From NCBI GenBank assembly GCA_036509255.1, contig DATCFY010000039.1, forward strand, positions 7,243 through 71,242: 64,000 nt of DNA. The letters are read 5' to 3'. The position numbers and the translations under genes were made by a program. The notes beneath the pieces are model-generated. The model was not told the origin of the DNA, ran no database searches, and was given only the letters and a program-made list of their open reading frames with translations. Source of the DNA: RYN-230 sp036509255 (lineage in GTDB: Bacteria > Actinomycetota > Actinomycetes > Streptosporangiales > Streptosporangiaceae). Shown piece by piece: positions 42,396-51,555 of this stretch (position 1 is the stretch's first letter; each line of letters starts with the position of its first letter).

Positions 42396-43124
42396 TCAGC
42401 GGCGGGTGCCACGCTCCGGGGCGGGCGAGCCGTCGGCGCCGCCGTTGCGCGCGGCAGCCGGTGGCCCGGCTGAGCCGTTAGCCCAGGCGGACATGCCGTT
42501 GACCCGCGCCGACCCCATCGCCTCAGCGAATCGGGCCGGATCCGGCTGCTCCTGCGGCTGGACGGGGCCCGCGTGCTCATCTACCTCCGGGGGCAGCGGC
42601 GCGCGTCCCTCCACGACCGCCAGCGCCTCGGTCGAGGACCTGTCCTTGAACAGGACATAGTGGAAGATAAGGAACCTGAGCACAAAGGTCAGGCAGTTGG
42701 CCACGAAGAAGAATATTTCCGTGACGATTACCTTGCTGGCCCCGGTCAGCCCCATCTTCGTGGCCTCGTGGTACCCGAGCTTGCTAGCCAGCGTCAAGAT
42801 GACGCCCGCGCAGATGGAGACGGCCACGAACGGCAGCGTCTCCCTCAGGAAATCCGGCCGCCCCTTCCGCTCCCACGCCCAGCGGCTGATCAGGTAGCTG
42901 ACACACGCACCGGCCAGCCAGGCCGCAGCTCCGGAGATCCCCGCGGTCAGGCCGGCGGGGCCGAGGCAGATGGCCAGCGTGATCTGGGTAGCGGCCACCG
43001 CGCAGATCGCGGCCGGAGCGAACCGGACGAATCGCTTGACGAAGGTCGTCCGGAGCCGGGCCTGCAACGGCGCGGGGACGAGTCGCCACAGGGCATCCGA
43101 AATCCTGGGCGGAAGAAGAGTCAT
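42396..43124 (-). CDS. GtrA-like membrane protein
   Basis: The 242-residue protein has four membrane helices in residues 30-175 (FAPAAICAVAATQITLAICL, GAAAWLAGACVSYLISRWAW, TLPFVAVSICAGVILTLASK, IFFFVANCLTFVLRFLIFHY). The N-S/SYLISRWAWE segment matches GtrA. A hydrophilic Pro/Gly/Ala tail follows. GtrA proteins help move polyprenyl-linked sugars across the membrane; the neighbouring GT2 would supply that lipid. A -10-like TATACC lies upstream near 43168. Confidence 0.83.
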   Translation of the reverse strand: MTLLPPRISDALWRLVPAPLQARLRTTFVKRFVRFAPAAICAVAATQITLAICLGPAGLTAGISGAAAWLAGACVSYLISRWAWERKGRPDFLRETLPFVAVSICAGVILTLASKLGYHEATKMGLTGASKVIVTEIFFFVANCLTFVLRFLIFHYVLFKDRSSTEALAVVEGRAPLPPEVDEHAGPVQPQEQPDPARFAEAMGSARVNGMSAWANGSAGPPAAARNGGADGSPAPERGTRR

Positions 43125-43244
43125 CAGCGTCCTAGCTCTTTCGGAGACCGACAGGTCATCCAGACAGGTATACAGTACGGGACCCCGGTGATGTCCCAGG
43201 TAGCGCCTCCTCTCAGCATTCCTTCAGGCTTGTCCCGGGGCGCC

Positions 43245-43282
43245 GCGGTGCATGATGTCCTAGCTGCCCCACCATGCACCGC
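43245..43282. terminator. Inverted repeat after the DUF1906 gene
   Basis: GCGGTGCATG (43245-43254) pairs with CATGCACCGC (43273-43282), with an 18-nt loop. It lies 35 bp beyond the stop of the secreted DUF1906 protein and upstream of gtrA. No T-run is visible. Confidence 0.5.
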
Positions 43283-43316
43283 GCTAACACATCCGCTGCT
43301 CCCTCGAGGCGGTCCC

Positions 43317-45587
43317 CTAGCTGACCGCGCCCCCCAGGCTGGCCGGTCCGGTCCAGGCTCCCCCGCTGTAGCGGGCGCGCCAGAGATGATTACCGGCGCC
43401 TTTCCAGAACACATCGATCACGCCACTGGGCTGGGCAGCGGCGAATGGCGCGCCGCCGAGGACGCCCATTCCCAGCGGGGCCGCCGTCTGCCAGCTACTG
43501 CCCTGGCTGGCCGACCACCAGAGCTTGCCGTCGGTGCCCTTCCAGAAAACGTCCGCTCCCTGGCCGGGCCCGCTGACCGCCACCGGGCCCGCGGACACGC
43601 CCCCGGTCAGCTCGGTGGCCTTGCTCCAGCCTGAGCCGGGCGTATACGTGACATGCCACACGCCCCTGTGGGATTTGGCGGCCCAGAAGACGTCCACGAC
43701 CCCGTTCGGCAGGCCGGTGACCGCGGGCGCACTGCCCAGCTTGCCCATGCCCTGGTCGACCGGCTTGCCCCAGGACCGGCCCGAGCTGCGGATCTCCCAG
43801 AGGTGGCCGTTGGTGCCCTTCCAGGCCACGGTGAGCACGCCGTGGCCGGACACCGCCGGGGACGGGGCCGAGGCCAGGTGGCCGCCCAGGCTCTGGGGCC
43901 TGCTCCAGCCGGCCGCCGGCCGGTACCTGGCGTGCCACAGGTGGTTGTCCGAGGATCCGCGCCAGAACACGTCCATCTGGCCGTTGGCCTGGCCTACCGC
44001 GACCGGCCTGCCGCCCAGGACGCCCATGTTGAGCTGCCGCAGCCTGGACCAGTTCGCCGCCGGGGCGAAAGAGGCCTCCCGCAGGTGGCCGTTCGTGTCC
44101 TTGGCGAACACCGCCACATCGCCCGGTACCGAGGCGACCGCGGACGGCTGGGCGGCCAGCGGCCCGCCCATCTTGACCGGGCCGTGCCAGCCGCTGCCGG
44201 GCGAGTACCAGTCATGCCACAGCTTGCCGTCTGCTCCCCTGAAGAACGCGTCTACGTCCCCCGCGGACTGGGCGGTCGCCTGGGATGCCTGCGGCGACCC
44301 GCCGGTTATGGCCGTCACCCCGTGCTGGACGTCGAGGTAGTCCTTGTCGATGTTGATCGTGTCACCGCCGTAGGTGGCGTTCTGGCCGCCTTCGTACTGG
44401 TGGACGCGCTGGTGGCTGGCCCAGTCGGCGCCCGGCAGGATGGGGTCGCTGGTGTTCGCGGCGCCATTCCACAGGGCGTCGTAGATCACGTCAGGCATGG
44501 TGTCGGCCGGGTTGGCGTAGTTGTTGACCAGGGCCTGGATGCCGGACAGCGAGTTGCTGTACACGCCGGATGAGTACCCGAGGGTGTGCAATTCCCTGGT
44601 CCACGAGGTCAGGAAGCGCAACACCCGCCCGTTCAGCGTGGCGGAGTAAGCCTCCATGTCGTAGTACAGCGGAGTGCCCGGGCCGAAACCCAGCAGCCGG
44701 GCCTGGGCGGCCGCGTCCTGGGCTGCGTTGACCGCCTGGCTGACCACGCCGTGGAGTTCACCCAAGCTCGCCTGCGGGCCGACGTAGATGGGCATGAAGT
44801 GCCATCCGGAGCTCTGCTGCTGGCTCAGCCAGGACGCGGTCAGGTTGGGCTGGGCGCAGGCCCGGTCCGAGCCGCCGATGTAGATGCCCACTGCCCGGTA
44901 CGGGGAAGACCGCAGCCAGGTCTGCATCGTCGCGACGCTGGGGGCGGTACAGGCGTCGAAGCCCTTCCCGGTGAAATCGGTGGCGTCGGCCGGCAGCACC
45001 GCGCGGCCCGCGATCCGGGCGGGCCCGTTGCCGGGGACCTCGGGGGGCGACGTGCCGGCGGGCGTGCCCCGTACCGGGACCCGGAGTGACGCACCGGCCA
45101 GGATGTGGCTGATCAGGGCCCGGTCGGTGGAGTAGGTCGCAGTGACCGTGATCCGCCTGGTGGTCACCGTGATCAGGCGATCCACCGGGTACATCGCCGC
45201 GGCCGTGGCGTGGGCGGTAGCCGGCTGGACGAGCAGCGCTTCCGTGGTCCCGACGAGCGTGCTCGGGCAGTCCTGGCTGCGTCCGGGCACGCCCAGGTAG
45301 AGCACGTGACGGTCAAAACGGACGCAGGTGCGCGGGTGCGCGGCCAGGCGGATCACCCCCCAGGTGCGCGGGATGGTGAACGTGTAGCCCTGGTACGTCA
45401 CCCGCTGGGACTTGGGCCGGAGCTGGGACGCGAGCTGAGACCTGGGCTGGGCCGGAGCGTGCGCGACGCCCGCGCTGGCGCTCACCGCGGGCCCCCCTAC
45501 GCTGGCGAGCAGCAGGCCGAAGGCCCACCAGGCCGGGGCTAGCGCACGGCGGCGCTTGCCTTTTCGGGCATACCTATTGAAATGCAT
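43317..45587 (-). CDS. Secreted DUF1906 (glycoside-hydrolase-like) protein with seven-repeat lectin-like propeller
   Basis: The 756-residue protein has a basic start and signal peptide (WWAFGLLLASVGGPAVSASA). After a spacer of about 160 residues comes a DUF1906 domain (residues roughly 215-425: GKGFDACTAPSVATMQTWL, YYDMEAYS). The last 310 residues hold seven repeats of the pattern (V/I)-D-V-F-W-K-G-x3-H-L-W: FFRGADGKLW, FAKDTNGHLR, FWRGSSDNHLW, AWKGTNGHLW, FWAAKSHRGVW, FWKGTDGKLW and FWKGAGNHLW. Seven copies would close a propeller like the PLL-type fucose lectins. I infer a secreted, glycan-binding wall-active protein. ATG 45587 follows a G-rich RBS. Confidence 0.83.
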   Translation of the reverse strand: MHFNRYARKGKRRRALAPAWWAFGLLLASVGGPAVSASAGVAHAPAQPRSQLASQLRPKSQRVTYQGYTFTIPRTWGVIRLAAHPRTCVRFDRHVLYLGVPGRSQDCPSTLVGTTEALLVQPATAHATAAAMYPVDRLITVTTRRITVTATYSTDRALISHILAGASLRVPVRGTPAGTSPPEVPGNGPARIAGRAVLPADATDFTGKGFDACTAPSVATMQTWLRSSPYRAVGIYIGGSDRACAQPNLTASWLSQQQSSGWHFMPIYVGPQASLGELHGVVSQAVNAAQDAAAQARLLGFGPGTPLYYDMEAYSATLNGRVLRFLTSWTRELHTLGYSSGVYSNSLSGIQALVNNYANPADTMPDVIYDALWNGAANTSDPILPGADWASHQRVHQYEGGQNATYGGDTINIDKDYLDVQHGVTAITGGSPQASQATAQSAGDVDAFFRGADGKLWHDWYSPGSGWHGPVKMGGPLAAQPSAVASVPGDVAVFAKDTNGHLREASFAPAANWSRLRQLNMGVLGGRPVAVGQANGQMDVFWRGSSDNHLWHARYRPAAGWSRPQSLGGHLASAPSPAVSGHGVLTVAWKGTNGHLWEIRSSGRSWGKPVDQGMGKLGSAPAVTGLPNGVVDVFWAAKSHRGVWHVTYTPGSGWSKATELTGGVSAGPVAVSGPGQGADVFWKGTDGKLWWSASQGSSWQTAAPLGMGVLGGAPFAAAQPSGVIDVFWKGAGNHLWRARYSGGAWTGPASLGGAVS

Positions 45588-45822
45588 GATGAATCCCCCC
45601 CGGGCAAGCCGCATTCACCCCTTATTTCCGGCGTTCCGCAATTTTCCTGCCCCCTGCGGCGCCAGATGGTGATTCACGGCTACTCTTCATCTACAGGATG
45701 GGAGCCTAAAGGGCTGAGTTCCCCCATGACTAGAGTGCCCCCTTGGGGCCGGTCATATTCCGCAAGAGCGGCTCGCCGAAGCTATCGCGGAAATAGCGGC
45801 AAGAAATGATTCAGCCGGACAA

Positions 45823-48800
45823 CTAGTCAGAATTGGTGATACCGGCGGGCAGCCCGCCGGAACTGCCCGGGCTGGCGTGCCACAGCTTGCGGGGCGCACT
45901 TTTCAGGGCCGGGCCGGGGGATCCGGTCTCGGCGTACGGGGACAGCACGAAGCCATTGGGATAGATGATCTTCTCGCCCTCCTCGGGGGCTGGCCGCCCG
46001 CCCGGCCCACCGACTTGGGCGGGGCTGCCCTGGGCTGTGCCGCCCTGGGCCGAGCTGCCCTGGGCCGGGACATCACCCGCCGCCATGGCCGCGCGTACCG
46101 CCTCGATGCCGCCCGCCGCCCGGATCTCCTCCAGTGCGGCCAGGTCCCAGCACTCCTCTCCGTTGATCGACACCGACCCGCCGGTCCGGCGCACCCGGCC
46201 GCGCACCACGAGCAGCCAGGACCCGAACACCCGGGCTGCGCACCGCGGCTGGACGGACTCGAAGAACGCCAGGTCCACCGGGCCGGTCGCGTCATCGAGG
46301 GTGGCGAAGATGATCCTCATCCCGGACCGGATAGCGGGGGTCTGCGTGGCGATCTTCACCCCGGCCACCAGGATCCGCGACCCGGCCCGGCAGCGGTACA
46401 GGCCGGCGGAGCGCACCACGCTCAGCTGGCCGAGCAGGTCCTCGTAGAAGCTCACCACGTGCTGGCTCAGGTCGATGCCGAGGATCTCCAGCTCGGTCTC
46501 GACGCGCTCGGCCGGAGTCAGTTCCCGCAGTTCACCGGCAGGAACAAGTTCCGCGAAGCCGTCCCCGTCCGCCCCCAGGTCCAGCAGCGCCTGCCCCCCT
46601 CCCACGGAACCCCCGTCCCCCTCCGGCCGGCCGCCCTCGGCCGGTCGTTCAGCCGGCATTTCACGCGGGACGTGCGCGGTGGCGTCCGATTTATGGGGAT
46701 TTGCGGGCACGGTGCGCGTGAAAAGTCGCGAGGGCGGCCTCGGACCGCGGCGGGAGGAGGTACCGCGGCGGTCGAGGACGCCGACCCGGGCCAGGAGGTC
46801 GCGCCGGGATGGGGGGCGTCCCGCCGCTCCCGGGTCCCCCGCTCCCGGGACGGCTGCTTCCGGGACGGCTGCTCCCGGGACGGCTGCTCCCGGGACGGGC
46901 TCCGCGGGGATGCCGTAGAGCGAGTCCAGGGCGCCCACCAGGACCAGCCGCTCGGCGACCGGGCGGGACACGGCCGCCCGCTCCCACAGGTCCCGCAGGG
47001 ACATATAGGGCTGGCCCGCGACGATCCTGGCCACCTCGGCCTCACTGATCCCCTTGACCTCGCGCAGTCCCGGCCGCAGCCCCTCCCCGGGTAGCTGGGC
47101 CACCCGTTCCACGCACCAGGCCCCGGCGGAGGCGTTCACGTCCACCGGCAGGATCGGGATCCCGGCCAGCCGGGCGTCCCCGACGATCACCCGCTTGGGG
47201 TACATCCCCGGGTCGTGGGTGAGCACCCCCGCGTAGAACGCGGCCGGGTAGTGCCGTTTCAGCCAGGCCGACTGGTACGTCGGTATCGCGAACGCCGCCG
47301 CGTGCGCCTTGCAGAAGCCGAATCCGCCGAACGACTCGAGGACCTCCCAGACCCGCACCACCGTCGCGGCGTCGTAACCCCGGTCGCGGGCCGCTTCGCG
47401 GAACCACTCCCCCGCGCTGGCCCGGGACCGGTCGTCGGAGAGCATGCGCCGGACCCGCTCGGCCTCGGAGAGCCCGCAGCCGGTCATGGCGTGGATGATC
47501 CGCAGCACCTGCTCGTGGAAGATGACCACCCCGCCGGTCTCGGCGAGGGAGGCAGCCAGGTCCTCGTGCGGATAAGAGGGCACCCGGCGGCCGTGCCGCG
47601 TCTCCAGGTAGGGCGTGACCATGTCGGAGTTGACCGGGCCGGGGCGGAACAGCGAGATGTCCACGATCAGGTCGTCGATGGTGCGGGGCAGGAGCTTGGC
47701 CACCAGTTCGCGCTGGCCGGGTGACTCGATCTGGAAGCAGCCGAGGGTGCGCGCGCTGCGGATCATCTCGAACGTGGGCTCGTCGGCACGGCCGACGGCT
47801 TCGAGGTCCACCTGCTCGCCCCGGGTCCGGCCGATCTCGGTCAGCGTGTACGCCATCGCCGACTGCATGCGCACGCCGAGCACATCCAGCTTGATCAGGC
47901 CCGCGGTCTCGACATCGTCCTTGTCGAACTGGCTCAGCGGCAGCCCCTCGAAGCTCTGCTCCACCGGGGTCCGGTCCAGCAGGGATGTGTCGGAGAGCAC
48001 CACGCCGCACGGGTGCATCGCCACGTGCCGGGGCAGCCCGTCGAGCCGTTCGGCCAGCTGGAACACCGCGGTGAGCTGGGGGATGGCCAGTCCGCTGGAT
48101 CGTAGTTCGGGCAGCTCGGTGAGGGCGCCGGAGATCCGGCCCGCCCGGATGTGCGGGAAGGCCTTGGCTACCGCGTCGATCTCGTGCGGCGGCAGCCCGA
48201 GCGAGGCCGCGACGTCCCTGATCGCGCTGCGCGCCCGGTACGTCTCCATCATCGACACGCAGGCGACCCGCTGCTCACTGTAGGAGTCCACGATCGCCCG
48301 GTAGGCCTCGATCCGGCGCGCCGACTCCACGTCCAGGTCTATGTCGGGCAGGCCTTTGCGGCTCTCGGACAGGAACCGCTCCATGATCAGGTCGTAGTCG
48401 AGTGGATCGATGTCAGAGATGCCGATCAGGTAGTTGACCAGGCATCCGGCCCCTGACCCGCGGATCGAGCAGCGGATGCCCCGGCTCCTGATCAGGCTGG
48501 CGACATCGGCCACGGTGAGGAAGTACGAAGCCAGCCCGGTCTTGGCGATGATGGAGAGTTCGTGGTCCAGCCGCTGGGCCGCCCGGCGCCGCAGCCGGCG
48601 CTGGCCCCGGATCCGGCCCACCCCCGGGTACCGGCGCCGCAGCCCCTCCGCACACCTCATCCGCAGCGTGACCAGCGGCGCGCCGCCAGTGGTCTCCGGC
48701 ATGAACCTGCCTCCCAGGCCCAGATCACGCTGGGGGTCGAGAGTGCACCGCTCGGCCAGCACCGCGGTCGCGTGGAGCAGTTGCGTCATCGCGGAGTCCC

Positions 48801-49638
48801 CGGGGGCCCCGTCACCCGGGACACCATCGCCGGGGTCGCCGCAGATCCGCGCCGCGATCGCGGCCATCTCCGCACCGCTGGCGAGGTAGGCCCGGGCGTT
48901 GCGCCGGGCCAGGTGGCGTTCGCTCAGCGGGGCCAGCTGCCGGGCCGCGTCGAGAACCTGGGCCACGGCGGCGTCGGGCGGGTCGAGGTAGCGGACCGCG
49001 TTGCTGAGCACGGCGGTGACCCCCGTCTCGCGGGCGAGCCGCAGCATCCGGGCGGCGCGGTGGGTACTCCCCCGGGTGCGGTGATCGGTGATCTCGATGA
49101 CCACTTCGCCGTGCTCCCGCCACCGGGCCAGGGCGGCCGCGGCGAGGTCCGGCCGCCGGGCGGAGATCGCCCGGCCGACGTCGCTGCCGGGGCCGAGCAG
49201 GATGATGAGGCCCTCGGCGTGCTCGGCGACCAGGGCCGGGGTGATCACCGGGGCCCCGCGCGCGCCCGCCTGATGCGCCGCGCTGACCAGCCGGCACAGC
49301 GATGCCCACCCCTGGCGGCCCGAGGCCAGCAGGGTCACCCGGGCGGCATCCTCGCTGCGCAGCCGGGCCGGGGCCGCGGAGTTCAGTATCCGGGTCGGCG
49401 CGTCACCGGCCGGGCCCGCCAGGGCGAGATCAGCGCCGAGGATCGTGGCGATGCCCGCCTCGGCGCAGGCCACCGCGTGCTTGACCGCCCCGTACAGCCC
49501 GTCACGGTCAGTCAGCGCCAGCGCGCGCATCCCGTGCTGGGCGGCCCGGGCGACCAGGGCGGCCGGGGCGGCGACCCCGTACCGCAGTGAGTAGGCCGAC
49601 GCAACGTGCAGGTGCACGAAGTCGGCCGCCCAGCTCAC
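45823..49638 (-). CDS. dnaE2: Error-prone DNA polymerase III alpha subunit (DnaE2/ImuC type)
   Basis: This C-family polymerase has about 1271 residues. Order: PHP domain (FVHLHVASAYSLRYG, LALTDRDGLYGAVKHA); palm with catalytic Asps in GLPDIDLDVES (near 428); fingers; helix-hairpin-helix (GLREVKGISEAEVARIV); a repetitive linker near 910-990; and an OB-fold (MRIIFATLDDATGPVDLAFF). It performs translesion synthesis after DNA damage. The GTG at 49638 overlaps the DUF6504 stop (GTGA); an ATG at 49653 is an alternative. The usual partner ImuB is not adjacent. The 235 bp before the DUF1906 start, downstream of this gene, are relatively AT-rich and hold no gene that I can support. Confidence 0.9.
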   Translation of the reverse strand: MSWAADFVHLHVASAYSLRYGVAAPAALVARAAQHGMRALALTDRDGLYGAVKHAVACAEAGIATILGADLALAGPAGDAPTRILNSAAPARLRSEDAARVTLLASGRQGWASLCRLVSAAHQAGARGAPVITPALVAEHAEGLIILLGPGSDVGRAISARRPDLAAAALARWREHGEVVIEITDHRTRGSTHRAARMLRLARETGVTAVLSNAVRYLDPPDAAVAQVLDAARQLAPLSERHLARRNARAYLASGAEMAAIAARICGDPGDGVPGDGAPGDSAMTQLLHATAVLAERCTLDPQRDLGLGGRFMPETTGGAPLVTLRMRCAEGLRRRYPGVGRIRGQRRLRRRAAQRLDHELSIIAKTGLASYFLTVADVASLIRSRGIRCSIRGSGAGCLVNYLIGISDIDPLDYDLIMERFLSESRKGLPDIDLDVESARRIEAYRAIVDSYSEQRVACVSMMETYRARSAIRDVAASLGLPPHEIDAVAKAFPHIRAGRISGALTELPELRSSGLAIPQLTAVFQLAERLDGLPRHVAMHPCGVVLSDTSLLDRTPVEQSFEGLPLSQFDKDDVETAGLIKLDVLGVRMQSAMAYTLTEIGRTRGEQVDLEAVGRADEPTFEMIRSARTLGCFQIESPGQRELVAKLLPRTIDDLIVDISLFRPGPVNSDMVTPYLETRHGRRVPSYPHEDLAASLAETGGVVIFHEQVLRIIHAMTGCGLSEAERVRRMLSDDRSRASAGEWFREAARDRGYDAATVVRVWEVLESFGGFGFCKAHAAAFAIPTYQSAWLKRHYPAAFYAGVLTHDPGMYPKRVIVGDARLAGIPILPVDVNASAGAWCVERVAQLPGEGLRPGLREVKGISEAEVARIVAGQPYMSLRDLWERAAVSRPVAERLVLVGALDSLYGIPAEPVPGAAVPGAAVPEAAVPGAGDPGAAGRPPSRRDLLARVGVLDRRGTSSRRGPRPPSRLFTRTVPANPHKSDATAHVPREMPAERPAEGGRPEGDGGSVGGGQALLDLGADGDGFAELVPAGELRELTPAERVETELEILGIDLSQHVVSFYEDLLGQLSVVRSAGLYRCRAGSRILVAGVKIATQTPAIRSGMRIIFATLDDATGPVDLAFFESVQPRCAARVFGSWLLVVRGRVRRTGGSVSINGEECWDLAALEEIRAAGGIEAVRAAMAAGDVPAQGSSAQGGTAQGSPAQVGGPGGRPAPEEGEKIIYPNGFVLSPYAETGSPGPALKSAPRKLWHASPGSSGGLPAGITNSD
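46841..46900. repeat. Minisatellite, 4 x 15 bp, inside dnaE2
   Basis: Four consecutive copies of GCTCCCGGGACGGCT (one with a single change, the last with two) encode a V-P-G/E-A-A repeat in the linker before the OB-fold of the polymerase. In-frame copy-number change would lengthen or shorten the linker without breaking the gene. Confidence 0.85.
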
Positions 49639-49925
49639 CCCGTTAAATCCCATACCCGGGCCAGCATCCACTGGCCGGTCGCGACGTCATGGCGCAATTC
49701 GTAGGTGCCCGCCCGGGCGCTGCGTCCGGGCGACGCCTCGATCCGCCAGAACTCGCGCTCGGCCGGGGTGTCCAGGTCCGGGTTCTGCTGCTTCCACCAC
49801 TCACGGCTGATCACCCAGTGGTCCAGCACCCCGAGTACCGTGTACAGCCTTCCCCGCCACACGAACCTGGTCGGCCTGCCGCCGGAGACTCCGACGTCCA
49901 CCGGCTCCGCATACGTCCTGCTCAC
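49635..49925 (-). CDS. DUF6504 protein, SOS-linked partner of DnaE2
   Basis: The short protein of about 96 residues starts VSRTYAEPVDVGVSGGRPTR and contains FVWRGRLYTVLGVLDHW, the DUF6504 core, with several conserved Trp. Genes of this family sit beside Y-family polymerases or dnaE2 in actinobacteria; the role is unknown. I chose GTG 49925 (GGGAG 10 nt upstream); a GTG at 49958 is also in frame. The gene lies directly behind a LexA box and overlaps dnaE2. Confidence 0.8.
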   Translation of the reverse strand: MSRTYAEPVDVGVSGGRPTRFVWRGRLYTVLGVLDHWVISREWWKQQNPDLDTPAEREFWRIEASPGRSARAGTYELRHDVATGQWMLARVWDLTG

Positions 49926-49987
49926 TGACTGCCTGCTCCCTGTTGCTCCGTTCGCCACCCCGGGGAAGGCAGGCAGTCACTATTACA

Positions 49988-50003
49988 TCGAATATAGGTT
50001 CGA
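49988..50003. promoter_or_regulatory. LexA (SOS) box of the DUF6504-dnaE2 operon
   Basis: TCGAATATAGGTTCGA fits the actinobacterial LexA consensus TCGAAC-N4-GTTCGA at 11 of 12 positions. On the minus strand it is followed within 3 bp by TAATAGT, a good -10 box, so LexA would block the promoter. Confidence 0.85.
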
Positions 50004-50097
50004 AGCAAGCAGCCGGGGGTACCCCGGGCCAGCTCACCGCGCAGGCCGCCGGTACCGGCGGGGATTCCGCAGGGCCGGTTTCCGCGGCGGCGGTTCC

Positions 50098-50799
50098 TCA
50101 GGCCGGCAGCCCGGCCAGGCGGCCCTGGCAGGCCATGGCGTGCCCGAAGAACGCGGCCCGGTCGGTGATCACGTTCTCGAACTGGCCGAACAACTCGAAG
50201 CTGATCATGCCGAACAGGGCGGTCCAGCAGCCCAGGGCCGCGGCGATCACGTCCTCGGGCACCCCGGCCAGGATCGACTCCCGCAGCGCCGCCGCGTCCG
50301 CGGCGAACGACGCCGGGGGCGGCGGGCAGATCCCGGGCGGCTGGAGCGCGCCCGCCCGCCAGGCGTCACCGATGATCTTCCCGAACACCGTGGCCGCCCG
50401 GGCCGCAGGCCCGATGGTCTGCTCCGGCGCCTGGTATCCCGGCACCGGCGACCCGTAGACCAGCGCGTACTCATGCGGGTGGGCCAGCGCCCAGTCCCGG
50501 ATGCCCCGGCAGACGGCGAGCCAGCGCCCGGCGTGCTCCCCGGCCGGGCACGCCGCGTCGGCCTGCTCGGCCACCTCGCCGATCGCGTTGTAGCCGTCCA
50601 CGATCAGCGCGGTCAGCAGGTCGTCCCGGCTCGGGAAGTAGCGGTAGATGGCCGAGGAGACCATGCCCATCTCCCGGGCGACCGCCCGGAGCGACAGCCC
50701 GCCGGCTCCCTCGGTGGCCAGCTGGGCCCGCGCCACGTCGGTGATCTCCCGGGTGAGCTCGGCGCGGACCCGCTCCCGGGCGGTTCGGCTCGCATTCAC
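50098..50799 (-). CDS. TetR/AcrR-family regulator with WHG-type C-domain
   Basis: The 233-residue repressor has its HTH in residues 20-65 (LSLRAVAREMGMVSSAIYRY, FPSRDDLL). A ligand domain follows, with the segment HEYALVYGSPVPGYQAP, characteristic of the WHG (TetR_C) group. The GTG at 50799 is preceded by TATGCT at 6 nt (50806-50811 on the plus strand), a leaderless arrangement. No clear target lies beside it; autoregulation is possible. Confidence 0.85.
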   Translation of the reverse strand: MNASRTARERVRAELTREITDVARAQLATEGAGGLSLRAVAREMGMVSSAIYRYFPSRDDLLTALIVDGYNAIGEVAEQADAACPAGEHAGRWLAVCRGIRDWALAHPHEYALVYGSPVPGYQAPEQTIGPAARAATVFGKIIGDAWRAGALQPPGICPPPPASFAADAAALRESILAGVPEDVIAAALGCWTALFGMISFELFGQFENVITDRAAFFGHAMACQGRLAGLPA

Positions 50800-50981
50800 C
50801 GGCCCAGCATAACAGAGCAGCGGCACGAAAAGAGAGCATCGCTCTGGATTATGCATCCGCGGGCGGTGACAAGGCCCGCCCGCCTCGGGCCCCTCCCAGA
50901 GGGTCTGCGTGAAGTCGCTCTGCGTCGGGCCGGCGCCCCCGCGCAATTCCGCAGATCCCAGACTGTAGACGGCTTAAACGG

Positions 50982-51017
50982 CAGGAAAGCCACGCTTCGT
51001 GAAGCGTGGCTTTCCTG
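50982..51017. terminator. 17-bp perfect hairpin
   Basis: CAGGAAAGCCACGCTTC (50982-50998) and GAAGCGTGGCTTTCCTG (51001-51017) are exact complements around GT. It ends 10 bp from the stop of the small secreted protein on the minus strand; TTT follows soon after on that strand. Confidence 0.75.
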
Positions 51018-51027
51018 GCGCCCGTGC

Positions 51028-51555
51028 TTACGGCAGCACGATGTTGATCCCCTGCACCCACGGCGCCGGGTTATCGCCCACGGTGACCCGAGCGTAGTTC
51101 CCGAACGTGGTGGGCACGAGGTAGTGCCCGGTCTTCACGTTCTTGAAGGTGAAGGTCCAGGCCGGACCAGTGGCACTGTAGGTCCACAGCTGGCTGGCGT
51201 ACGCCTGGCCTCTGGCGGGCAGGGCCTCGAAGTCGAGGGACGACCCACGATTGGTGAGCACCAGGTTGGTACCCTGCAACTCGAACGCCAGCGGGTTGTA
51301 GTTGGCGTTTTTGGTGCCCAGCTCGATGAATGTCTCAGTTCCCTTGGGAGTGGAGCCGAGGACCTTCAGCTCTGGCACCGAGCCGACATGGACCTTGTTT
51401 GGTGCGGCCAGCGCCAAGCCGGCCGCTGGTGATTCGGTTACCTGGGTCTGGCGACTGCCAACCGGGGTAGTAGCCATAGCCGCCGTGCCTCCTAGGGTGG
51501 CTGCTGTGGCTGCGGCAACGGTAGTAGCCGCTATCTTGATCATCCGGGCACCCAT
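51028..51555 (-). CDS. Small secreted protein, possible beta-trefoil/lectin-like fold
   Basis: The 175-residue protein has a signal peptide (IKIAATTVAAATAATLGG, cleavage near AMATTP). The mature part is rich in aromatic and polar residues (SQLWTYSATGPAWTFTFKNV, TGHYLVPTTFG), a pattern seen in ricin-B-like modules, but I see no Q-x-W triplet repeat. There is no cysteine in the mature part. ATG 51555 has AAGGAGG 6 nt upstream. Base composition is somewhat more AT-rich than its neighbours, hinting at transfer or recent origin. Function unknown. Confidence 0.6.
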   Translation of the reverse strand: MGARMIKIAATTVAAATAATLGGTAAMATTPVGSRQTQVTESPAAGLALAAPNKVHVGSVPELKVLGSTPKGTETFIELGTKNANYNPLAFELQGTNLVLTNRGSSLDFEALPARGQAYASQLWTYSATGPAWTFTFKNVKTGHYLVPTTFGNYARVTVGDNPAPWVQGINIVLP

